A DNA stretch of 32,268 nt, taken from NCBI GenBank assembly GCA_013349665.1, contig DUZF01000006.1, positions 1-32,268 of the forward strand, in the 5' to 3' direction. The position numbers were made by a program, and so were the translations under genes. Position 1 is the first letter of the stretch. The number at the start of each line of letters is the position of its first letter. Positions 17,677 to 24,777 of this stretch are shown in pieces. The DNA is from Rhodospirillaceae bacterium. GTDB taxonomy: Bacteria > Pseudomonadota > Alphaproteobacteria > Rhodospirillales > Magnetospirillaceae. The notes under the pieces were generated by a model that worked only from the letters and a program-made list of their open reading frames with translations, ran no database searches and was not told the origin of the DNA.

Positions 17677-17826
17677 ACCGGAAGATAGCTTCTTCCGGTG
17701 TAACCGGAAGTAGCTGACTTCCGGTACTGACATGAAATGGGGTCCTAATTATAGGAAAATCCGTTCCCATAAAGCGGTCGTATATCTTCCGGTAAAGCGG
17801 AAGAAAACTTCCGCTTGGACCGGAAG
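17677..17826. promoter_or_regulatory. Iteron/operator-like array of ACCGGAAG / CTTCCGGT motifs upstream of the RepL-like gene
   Basis: ACCGGAAG at 17677-17684, 17703-17710, 17819-17826; CTTCCGGT at 17692-17699, 17718-17725, 17786-17793; degenerate GCGGAAG 17797-17803 and CTTCCGC 17808-17814. Confidence 0.75.
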
Positions 17827-17836
17827 GGAGACAGCC

Positions 17837-18472
17837 ATGAGAGCGACGAAAGGAGACCAGGCAGGCCAGGCCATCATAACGGAGGCGGACTTCGCCGCAC
17901 GGGCGTTGGAGATGATGGCCGAAAACCGCGCCAAGACCGCGGCGTCTGACGAGGCAAGGAAAAACCACGGCTTCACGCAAGTCTACCAGCATGGCTGGAC
18001 CATGATGGAAAGCCTCGTCGAACGCTCACCAGCGGCATCGAAGCTCTACCTGCTGCTGGCTCGCAACATCGACGCCAAGTTCGGATGCGTGGTCGCCTCG
18101 CAAGAATGGCTCGCCGAACAGCTCGACATCACCTCGCGCCAGCTTCGGGTCCACATCGCGACGCTGGAACGGATGTCGGCCGTCGTCCGTTTCCGCGCAG
18201 GCGGCTCGACAGCCTACTGCCTCAACCCGCAACAAGTCTGGCGCGGAACGGACGACGGAAAGGACCTGGCTGCCTTCCACACCAACGTCATGCTGTCCAA
18301 GAACGAGAAGCGGGCCTTCTCGGTGAAAGTCCTCGGCGCGCTCGGCAAGAGGCCAAGCACAACCTCGGCCCACCAGCAGATGGAGAAGGCCGCTTCTAGG
18401 AAAGCGAGGAAGGCTAAGCAGGCGCCGGCGGAGCCGGCCATGGCCGACCCGAACCAGCTCTCCCTGCTGTAA
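17837..18472 (+). CDS. RepL-like plasmid replication initiator (winged-helix/HTH)
   Basis: ERSPAASKLYLLLARNIDAKFGCVVASQEWLAEQLDITSRQLRVHIATLERMSAVVRFRAGGSTAYCLNPQQVWRG resembles RepL-type/HTH initiators; start ATG 17837 preceded by GGGAG. Confidence 0.65.
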   Translation: MRATKGDQAGQAIITEADFAARALEMMAENRAKTAASDEARKNHGFTQVYQHGWTMMESLVERSPAASKLYLLLARNIDAKFGCVVASQEWLAEQLDITSRQLRVHIATLERMSAVVRFRAGGSTAYCLNPQQVWRGTDDGKDLAAFHTNVMLSKNEKRAFSVKVLGALGKRPSTTSAHQQMEKAASRKARKAKQAPAEPAMADPNQLSLL

Positions 18473-18503
18473 GCGACCAGCCCGACCTCTTAGAGGACAT
18501 TCC

Positions 18504-18746
18504 ATGACCGATCAGGAAGAGGATCTGCGGGCGGCCTGGCAAGGGCTAATCCACCTGCGTTGGTACGACGCCTGGCTGGCCTACGACATCGACGGCGAGG
18601 AGAAGGCCCACTATCGCTGCAGGAGGTGGAGGATCCATCCCTCCGACAGTGCCTACAATGGCCTCTCAGCCCACGACCGCCTCAAGATATACGGCGCCTT
18701 CCGCCGTGCCTGGGCTTCTCGACACCTCAAAGACGCATCAGCATGA
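18504..18746 (+). CDS. Hypothetical 80-aa protein
   Basis: MTDQEEDLRAAWQGLIHLRWYDAWLAYDIDGEEKAHYRCRRWRIHPSDSAYNGLSAHDRLKIYGAFRRAWASRHLKDASA. Confidence 0.6.
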   Translation: MTDQEEDLRAAWQGLIHLRWYDAWLAYDIDGEEKAHYRCRRWRIHPSDSAYNGLSAHDRLKIYGAFRRAWASRHLKDASA

Positions 18747-18804
18747 ACGACCAAGACGCCATCCAGTCCTGATCCGACAACCCGCCCTGAACGTAGGAAG
18801 GAAG

Positions 18805-18866
18805 GTTCTCAGAACGAGTTCTGAGAACTCACTTCGCAATAATCGGACCTGCGGTCCGATGTATTG
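18805..18866. promoter_or_regulatory. Two adjacent hairpins upstream of the relaxase gene (candidate oriT)
   Basis: GTTCTCAGAAC-ga-GTTCTGAGAAC (18805-18828) and CAATA/ATCGGACC-tgc-GGTCCGAT/g/TATTG (18837-18866). Confidence 0.55.
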
Positions 18867-18917
18867 CCGTTCGGGAAGAGGGCAGAGCCCCCTTCCATTC
18901 CCCAAGGAGGGCCGCCC

Positions 18918-20225
18918 ATGGACGCCAGCAGCCGACCCGCCCGCGCCGTCCTGCGCATCGCCAAGGTCAAGGCCGACGGCCTCGACCGGCTCAGCAGGCA
19001 CGACACGCGGGCCACCCCGCCAGCCAACGACGACCCCGCCAAGGGCGGGACCGTCTGGCTGACGGAGGCGACCGACCCCGCCGCCGCCGTCCGGGCCGAG
19101 CTCGCCACCCACGACAAGCCTCCGCGCAAGGGCGCTACGGTTGCCGTCCAGGCGATCATCACGGCCCGCGCCGAGTGGTTCGGCGAAGGCTCCACACGGA
19201 AGGAGCGGGCGGAGGCCTTCACGGCCCATGCCATGGCCTGGGCCAAGGCCAGCCTCCCCGGCAAGGTCGTGGCAGCGGTGCGCCACGACGGGGAGGCCGC
19301 CCCGCATCTCCACGTGTGGATCGTGCCCGTCGTCGAGACCGAGACGGCCGTGAACCGCAGGCGGCCCGAGCTGGGCCGCCGACCATGCCGCCGCCTCGAC
19401 TACCGCAGCCTCTACGGCGGCGGCAGGGCCGAGGCCAGGGACAAGATGGTCGCCCTGCAGGACGGGATCGGAAAGGCCCTGGCCCCGCTCGGGATCGAGC
19501 GGGGCGTCAGCAGGACCGTCTCGCAGGCCGAGCACAGGACGGCCTGGCAATGGCGGGCCGAGCAGGCGCGAGCAACCGAAGAGGCATGCCGCTTGGCCGC
19601 GGCCGCCGCCGCAGAGGCCGAGAAGGCCGCAGCCGCACAGCTCGAGCTGGCGAAAGCCGTCAAGCAGCACCTCGAAGCGGCGGCCCGCCACGAGACCGAG
19701 GCCAGGGAAGACCGCCTCAAGGCGATAGCCCGCCACGAGGCCGAGGCCAAGGAAAGCCGCCGGAAGGCGGCCGCCGAGCAGGCCGCCTTCGACAAGGGCA
19801 AGGCCGAGCTTGCCCGAAGCCTGGCCTCCGCCGCCCAAGCCGAGCAGGCCGCCGCCGAGCACCTTGCCCGGATGGCGGCCATCCAAGCCGGGCAGGACGC
19901 CCTCGACAAGGGAGAGATCCTCGACGCCAAGGGGCCGCCGGGACAACTCGAGCCCGTCTTCGCCGACGGCGTCCCGAAGGCCCGACGCGAAGAGATCGAG
20001 AAGGCGATCCAGCCGGACCGCCAAGGCGTGCTGGCTTGGGTCGCGGCCCAGGCCGCCTGGCTGCGCGGCATCATGGAACGCAAAGTCCAGGAACTCATGA
20101 GGCTGATCGATCCCATGATCGCGATCCAGACGGCCTCTGCCAAGGCCGAACGGATCGTCGCCAACGCCGGCAGGGCCAAGGCCAGGCAACGGCCGCCCAG
20201 GGAACTGGACGGCCTCGAACGGTAG
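18918..20225 (+). CDS. MobV/Pre family relaxase (plasmid mobilization/recombination protein)
   Basis: N-terminal ARAVLRIAKVKADGLDRLSRHDTR; HDGEAAPHLHVWIVPV (HxHxxxVP-type metal-binding motif); Ala/Glu-rich coiled-coil C-terminal half; Shine-Dalgarno AAGGAGG upstream of ATG 18918. Confidence 0.82.
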   Translation: MDASSRPARAVLRIAKVKADGLDRLSRHDTRATPPANDDPAKGGTVWLTEATDPAAAVRAELATHDKPPRKGATVAVQAIITARAEWFGEGSTRKERAEAFTAHAMAWAKASLPGKVVAAVRHDGEAAPHLHVWIVPVVETETAVNRRRPELGRRPCRRLDYRSLYGGGRAEARDKMVALQDGIGKALAPLGIERGVSRTVSQAEHRTAWQWRAEQARATEEACRLAAAAAAEAEKAAAAQLELAKAVKQHLEAAARHETEAREDRLKAIARHEAEAKESRRKAAAEQAAFDKGKAELARSLASAAQAEQAAAEHLARMAAIQAGQDALDKGEILDAKGPPGQLEPVFADGVPKARREEIEKAIQPDRQGVLAWVAAQAAWLRGIMERKVQELMRLIDPMIAIQTASAKAERIVANAGRAKARQRPPRELDGLER

Positions 20226-20313
20226 CGGAGGAGGTGAAGCGCCGCGCCGTCGCCGCCGCAGTCGCGGACGGCGGACGCCGACGCGGCCGCAACCCAACGA
20301 GGAGACAGGGACC

Positions 20314-20676
20314 ATGGGCAACTACGCAGCCTCCAACAACGAACGCCCCACGGTCGCCATCGTCCGCGGGACGGTCAGCCGGATCGTGAAGGGCGAGGAC
20401 AAGCAGGGCCGCCTCTGGGCAGGCTTCGCGCTCGACCGCGGGAACCGCGGCCGCCCGATCCAGTGCGTCGCCTGGCGCAACAGCCACGCCGCCGCCCTCG
20501 AGCTCGGGCAGAGCGTGCTGGTCGCCGGCACCTTCGCCGTCAAGGCCTACAAGGACAAGGCCGGCGAGGACCGCCAAGCCCTCCAGCTGGAGGTCGCCCT
20601 CGTCCAGGCCGAGGCGGCCTCCGCGGCCGCCCAGCCGGCCGCCAAGGCCAAGAGCCGCACCCGCAAGGCGGCCTAG
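20314..20676 (+). CDS. Single-stranded-DNA-binding-like (OB-fold) protein
   Basis: VAIVRGTVSRIVKGEDKQGRLWAGFALDRGNRGRPIQCVAWRNSHAAALELGQSVLVAGTFAVKAYKDKAGEDRQALQLEVALVQ reads like a short OB-fold/SSB domain. Confidence 0.6.
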   Translation: MGNYAASNNERPTVAIVRGTVSRIVKGEDKQGRLWAGFALDRGNRGRPIQCVAWRNSHAAALELGQSVLVAGTFAVKAYKDKAGEDRQALQLEVALVQAEAASAAAQPAAKAKSRTRKAA

Positions 20677-20678
20677 CC

Positions 20679-21185
20679 ATGAGCGGACACGAGAGGACGG
20701 CGGCCTTGGCCGCCGCGCTAGCCAAGGGCAAAAGAGCCCAGCTGGCAGGATTCGATCTGGCTGGATACGACCTGAGAGACGCCAACTTGGCCGATGCCAA
20801 TCTCAAGGGGGCCAATCTGACCAGCGCCAACCTGGCCGGCGCCAACTTAACACGCGTCGACCTGACCGGAGCCAACTTAGGCAAGGTCAACATGCAAGGC
20901 GCCAACTTGCAAGACGCCGACTTGAGCGGAGTCAACCTTGTCGAAGCCAACCTGACCGAGGCCGACCTGACCAATGCCGACTTGTGGTGCGCCAACCTGA
21001 CCGAGGCCAACCTGACCGGCGCCAACTTGACCGGAGTCGACCTAACCGAAGCCGACTTGTTCAAAGCCAAGTTGACAGAGGCCAACTTGTTCTCAGCTGA
21101 CTTGGCCGGCGCCAACCTGACAGGGACCAACCTGACCGGCGCCAACCTAGCCAACATCAAGTCGAAAGGAACGAAGTGGCCATGA
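20679..21185 (+). CDS. Pentapeptide-repeat protein 1
   Basis: MSGHERTAALAAALAKGKRAQLAGFDLAGYDLRDANLADANLKGANLTSANLAGANL...; continuous A(N/D)LxX repeats. Confidence 0.93.
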   Translation: MSGHERTAALAAALAKGKRAQLAGFDLAGYDLRDANLADANLKGANLTSANLAGANLTRVDLTGANLGKVNMQGANLQDADLSGVNLVEANLTEADLTNADLWCANLTEANLTGANLTGVDLTEADLFKAKLTEANLFSADLAGANLTGTNLTGANLANIKSKGTKWP

Positions 21186-21370
21186 GCGGACACGAAAAGA
21201 CAGCGGCCGAGACAGAAAGCCACGCCGACCTCGACGCTGCGGCTCGGAAGTGGCTGGGAATGTGTACTTGGCCGCTCACTGCAAAGGATCGAGAGATCAT
21301 CGACCACCTGTTGAGCAAAGTCGGAGGTTCACAAATCAAGGCCAAGAGTCGCAACCACAAGGCGGCATAG
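21182..21370 (+). CDS. Small 62-aa protein with the same MSGHEKTAA leader (chimeric ORF)
   Basis: ATGA overlap with the pentapeptide-repeat gene 1 stop; C-terminal KAKSRNHKAA matches the SSB-like C-terminus KAKSRTRKAA. Confidence 0.6.
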   Translation: MSGHEKTAAETESHADLDAAARKWLGMCTWPLTAKDREIIDHLLSKVGGSQIKAKSRNHKAA

Positions 21371-21372
21371 CC

Positions 21373-21915
21373 ATGAGCGGACACGAGAGGACAGCGGCCT
21401 TGGCCGCCGCGCTGGCCAAAGGCGAAAGAGCCCAACTAGCCAGATTCGACCTGTCAAGATACGACTTAGCTAAAACCATTCTGATTAAAGCCAACTTGTA
21501 CTCAGTCAAGATGATCGAAACCAACTTGGCCGAAGCTGACCTGTCATGGGCCAACTTGATCTTGGCCAACCTAACCGGGGCCGATTTGACCGGAGCCAAC
21601 CTGAGCAGCACCAACCTGACCGGGGCCGATCTGACCGGGGCCAACCTGAGCAGGGCCAACCTGACCGGGGCCAACCTGTACATGACCCACCTTACCGGAA
21701 CCAACCTGAGCAGGGCCAACCTGACCGGAGCCAATCTGACCGGAGTCGACTTGACCGGCGCAGACTTGACCGGCGCCAACCTGACTAGGACCAACCTGAC
21801 CGGAGCCGACTTGACCGGAGCCGACTTGACAGGAGCCGTCTTGACCAAAGTCATCTTAATCGAGACCAAAATGTCTAGCATCAAGTTCAGAAGAAACGAT
21901 CTGGCAGCGGCCTAA
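21373..21915 (+). CDS. Pentapeptide-repeat protein 2
   Basis: MSGHERTAALAAALAKGERAQLARFDLSRYDLAKTILIKANL...; TGANLSRANLTGANL repeats. Confidence 0.93.
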   Translation: MSGHERTAALAAALAKGERAQLARFDLSRYDLAKTILIKANLYSVKMIETNLAEADLSWANLILANLTGADLTGANLSSTNLTGADLTGANLSRANLTGANLYMTHLTGTNLSRANLTGANLTGVDLTGADLTGANLTRTNLTGADLTGADLTGAVLTKVILIETKMSSIKFRRNDLAAA

Positions 21916-21934
21916 CAAGTATGCCTGAGACAAC

Positions 21935-21966
21935 AAGAGGGCGGCCCCTAACGGGGCCGCCCTCTT
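21935..21966. terminator. Intrinsic-terminator-like hairpin after the pentapeptide-repeat operon
   Basis: AAGAGGGCGGCCCC-taac-GGGGCCGCCCTCTT, perfect 14-bp stem between convergent ORFs. Confidence 0.75.
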
Positions 21967-21995
21967 CGCATGGCTTCCAGAAGCCATCCTTGCCA

Positions 21996-22403
21996 TCAGC
22001 GCTCCTCACCCTTGCCACGGCCGCTACGAACGGCCGGCGCAGGCTTGAGAGCGCCCAAGCTGTTCGGGCGGCGCGCATCAGCAATCATCAAAGCCTTCTT
22101 CTCAGCCGCCAATCTAGATCCTGGAAGGCATTTGGCTTTATCAACTTCACTTACAGCCTCTAGATAGACTTCACGACGACCTTCGCCTTTGCCATCAATC
22201 AAACAAGAGGCAGCAGCATCAACCAACCTTTTCAAGGCAACAACCTGCAAGGCATTCGAACGAAGCATAAAATCGCCAAGACTCAACATGTCTTGAGAAG
22301 ACGGCCCTTCAATGACCATGTCCGCTGCCGGCGGCAGCGAAGGGGCCGACAGCTTCAAGTTGTCGCCGTCGACGAACGCATCGGTCGGAAGATCCTTGGA
22401 CAT
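21996..22403 (-). CDS. Hypothetical 135-aa protein
   Basis: MSKDLPTDAFVDGDNLKLSAPSLPPAADMVIEGPSSQDMLSLGDFMLRSNALQVVALKRLVDAAASCLIDGKGEGRREVYLEAVSEVDKAKC...; lower-GC, convergent with the pentapeptide-repeat operon. Confidence 0.6.
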   Translation of the reverse strand: MSKDLPTDAFVDGDNLKLSAPSLPPAADMVIEGPSSQDMLSLGDFMLRSNALQVVALKRLVDAAASCLIDGKGEGRREVYLEAVSEVDKAKCLPGSRLAAEKKALMIADARRPNSLGALKPAPAVRSGRGKGEER

Positions 22404-22484
22404 GGCTGCCTCCTGCTCTGGTCCAAAGACATATGGACCTGGCCGGCAGCCCCTACCACATCCCCCGAGGCCCAGGCTGCCGAC

Positions 22485-23858
22485 CTACCTGCCCACCTTG
22501 GACAGCAGACGGAAGTGCCGCTCCGGCGACAGGTGCTTGTAGTGGCGGTCGATCATGGCGAGCGACGTCATGGTGTTGTCGGCCACGATCGCCGGCGGCA
22601 CCCCGTCGGAGAGCTGCGCCGAGATCGCGTAGTGCCGCAGGTCGTAGAGACTCCTGAACGAGCCGTCGGGCCGCGTGTCCAGCCCAAGCTGGCGCAGGAC
22701 CTTCTTGAAGCCACGGTTGAGCGCGGGCGGGTTGGTAGGCACCAGCCTGTCGCCCGGCTCCCTGGCGTGCGCCAGCAAGGCCGCGACGGCCGGCCAGCAC
22801 CATTCCTCCGGCACGACCTCCCACTCCCGCGGCTTCCTGCCCTTCTCGGTGCGCACCTTCAGCAGGTAGCCGCACTGGAGCGGCAGGCCCCGTGCCAGCC
22901 GATCCCGGACCCAGTCCGCCGTCTGGCCCTCCAGGTGCTCGCGGACATGCCAGCGGCGGACTCCGCAAAGGCTGCTGGGCCGCATCCCAGTGCCCGCCAG
23001 CACCTCGACGGCGTTGGCCAGCACGAACCTGCCCCACGCCGTCGCGTCCGTCGTCCAGGCGTCCTCGGGCGGATCGGACCGGCGCCTCGCCGCGACCTCC
23101 ATGGCCTCGGCCTTGGCGGCCTCGAAGCGGCCATGGGCGCAGGCGAACACCGCCTCCAGCTCCTCCGGCCCGATCCCGCCGCGGGCATTGGAGCCCGACG
23201 GCGGCCGGTTGGCGATGGCCGGCACCTCCGAGCGCAGCATCATGCCGGCGGCCACCGCATGGGCGAAGACGGCCCGCAAGGCCGCCATCTCCTGGTTGAA
23301 GGCCGTCGCCGAGACCTCCTGCTGGACGATCCCCGACGAGAGCCTGGGCAGGTAGTCGGCCAGGACCGGATGGCGCCGCCGGATCGACTCCGACGCCCGC
23401 CAACGGCGCTCGGCCTCCGCCCTGCGGTCGAGGGCCTTGCGCCTCAATGCCTCCAGAAGCGCCTGGCGTCGCTCCTGGCGCCACTTGGCATAGGCGCGCA
23501 CGTCGGAGTCCGTGATCTCGCTCACGGCCCTCTTGCCGCCTGCGCCGAAGAACGGGACCAGGTGGTCCCGCAGCGCCCGCCTGGCCTCCCTGTCCTTCGG
23601 ACGGTCGGCGGAGAGCTCGGCCGCGGCCCAGGAGGCCGCAGCCTCCGCGAAGGACGGCGGCCGCAGCCGCTTGCCGGCCTCATGCCGGCGCCTGGCCTCG
23701 GCCAGCATGCGCCTGGCCTCCCCAAGGGCCTCGGCCTGGTCGGCCTTGCCCGTGCTCGCCTTGACCTCCTCGCCGCCGACGTAGGCGTAGAGCTGCCAAC
23801 GCGACGAGTTCGGCCGGCGGTGCAGGTAGGCCCCCTGCTCCACCTCTATGCGCCTCAT
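22485..23858 (-). CDS. Tyrosine recombinase / phage-type integrase
   Basis: Core-binding region followed by catalytic motifs GTGMRPSSLCGV, LYDLRHYAIS and IDRHYKHL; adjacent to attR. Start placed at MRRIEVEQG (23858, GGAGG Shine-Dalgarno) rather than the 23957 start in the track. Confidence 0.9.
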   Translation of the reverse strand: MRRIEVEQGAYLHRRPNSSRWQLYAYVGGEEVKASTGKADQAEALGEARRMLAEARRRHEAGKRLRPPSFAEAAASWAAAELSADRPKDREARRALRDHLVPFFGAGGKRAVSEITDSDVRAYAKWRQERRQALLEALRRKALDRRAEAERRWRASESIRRRHPVLADYLPRLSSGIVQQEVSATAFNQEMAALRAVFAHAVAAGMMLRSEVPAIANRPPSGSNARGGIGPEELEAVFACAHGRFEAAKAEAMEVAARRRSDPPEDAWTTDATAWGRFVLANAVEVLAGTGMRPSSLCGVRRWHVREHLEGQTADWVRDRLARGLPLQCGYLLKVRTEKGRKPREWEVVPEEWCWPAVAALLAHAREPGDRLVPTNPPALNRGFKKVLRQLGLDTRPDGSFRSLYDLRHYAISAQLSDGVPPAIVADNTMTSLAMIDRHYKHLSPERHFRLLSKVGR

Positions 23859-23889
23859 GATGCCTCCAAGTCGTCCAAGGGCCCCGCAC

Positions 23890-23927
23890 TGCGAGGTAGA
23901 CTGCGAGGATGCGAGGCGAATGCGAGG
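23890..23927. promoter_or_regulatory. Candidate integrase arm-type sites, right end (4x TGCGAGG)
   Basis: TGCGAGG at 23890, 23902, 23910, 23921; matching pair at 17436 and 17448 plus inverted CCTCGCA at 17409 near attL. Confidence 0.7.
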
Positions 23928-23939
23928 AAGCGTCGCAGA

Positions 23940-23975
23940 AATCCGCCGTTTCGGCAAGGGCCGAAACGGCGGATT
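23940..23975. repeat. Perfect 16-bp stem hairpin resembling the tRNA-Thr 3' strand
   Basis: AATCCGCCGTTTCGGC-aagg-GCCGAAACGGCGGATT; tRNA has AATCCGCGTTTCGGC at 17360-17374. Confidence 0.85.
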
Positions 23976-24024
23976 CCCTTGCCAGGCGCCTCCGAAACCC
24001 GCGGCGGGCCTGGAGTCCGCCCGG

Positions 24025-24069
24025 TTCGTAATCAGTAGGTCCGCGGTTCAAATCCGCGTTTCGGCACCA
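24025..24069. repeat. attR core (partial tRNA-Thr 3' half)
   Basis: 45-bp exact copy of 17334-17378; no 5' half of a tRNA upstream. Confidence 0.92.
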
Positions 24070-24072
24070 TCT

Positions 24073-24110
24073 AAGCCCCTGAAAGGTAACGCCTTTTGGG
24101 GGCTTTCCAT
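24073..24110 (+). terminator. Probable original tRNA-Thr terminator, displaced by the insertion
   Basis: AAGCCCC tg AAAGG taacg CCTTT tg GGGGCTT, 3 bp after the attR CCA. Confidence 0.6.
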
Positions 24111-24182
24111 TTTGGGATAGGGCGGTCCGCTTGCTAGCGGACCCGGCTCCGCGAAAGTAAGTCCAAATCGGTGCTGGCGGCC

Positions 24183-24554
24183 TCATGCGTAAAGATTAAG
24201 GAAAGACCCCCGGCGAGCGAATGCCCCGAAATTGACGGACGAGCCGCTTTGATTGTAACCGGTGTAATTTGTAAGGCTGCTGGCCTTAGGCCCGTACAGA
24301 TTGGGCTTGGTCGTGATCTGAGTGGCTGAGAAGCTATTCTTGGATTGAGACGCCTGGCTCACATTGAACGGGGAACTCGCCGTCGTCGTCTGCTTGATGG
24401 TGTAGGCGGAATTCGATGATTTCGGAAACTGGTTGCTGTTCGGATTCAGCCCCTGCGCTGCCAATTGTGCCCCGGCGGCACTGTAGACAAGGAACCCATT
24501 AACCATAATTGGGTACTGTACGGATGCGATGGCTGAAATTGATGAGATAGACAT
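24183..24554 (-). CDS. Hypothetical Ser/Asn/Thr/Gln-rich protein
   Basis: MSISSISAIASVQYPIMVNGFLVYSAAGAQLAAQGLNPNSNQFPKSSNSAYTIKQTTTASSPFN...; the track start at 24569 is an alternative. Confidence 0.5.
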   Translation of the reverse strand: MSISSISAIASVQYPIMVNGFLVYSAAGAQLAAQGLNPNSNQFPKSSNSAYTIKQTTTASSPFNVSQASQSKNSFSATQITTKPNLYGPKASSLTNYTGYNQSGSSVNFGAFARRGSFLNLYA

Positions 24555-24777
24555 AAAAGTCACCTTCAAAATTACTATACGCCAAACGGTCCTAATACAC
24601 CAGAATTAGCCGATATTTATTTTATCGGAAATGTCACCTGAGTTGAGGTTAGCTGCTGAAATCACCAAGCGGTCAGGCTTTTCGCCAGTTCTTCATAGAA
24701 GTACTCGGCCGATCTCATGCAGGCGACGGGAAGAGATGCGGTTGATTTCTTGTGACGCCGATCATTTCCCTACTGTC

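Noticed and set aside
18738-20321. 527-aa minus-strand ORF
   Set aside because: Shadow of the MobV-like relaxase; repetitive LGLG/AGYR-type translation.
20540-21307. 255-aa minus-strand ORF with SVRLAPVKLAPVRLAS repeats (and 21336-21884)
   Set aside because: Periodic translation is the reverse complement of the pentapeptide-repeat DNA.
20679-21915. Pentapeptide-repeat DNA as a CRISPR-like or noncoding tandem array
   Set aside because: 15-bp periodicity is fully explained by in-frame A(N/D)LxX coding repeats.
22293-24038. 581-aa plus-strand ORF
   Set aside because: Antisense to the integrase; no recognisable domain.
24000-24069. Second tRNA-Thr gene
   Set aside because: Only the 3' half matches; the upstream sequence does not supply the acceptor 5' strand or D-arm, so it is the attR duplicate.
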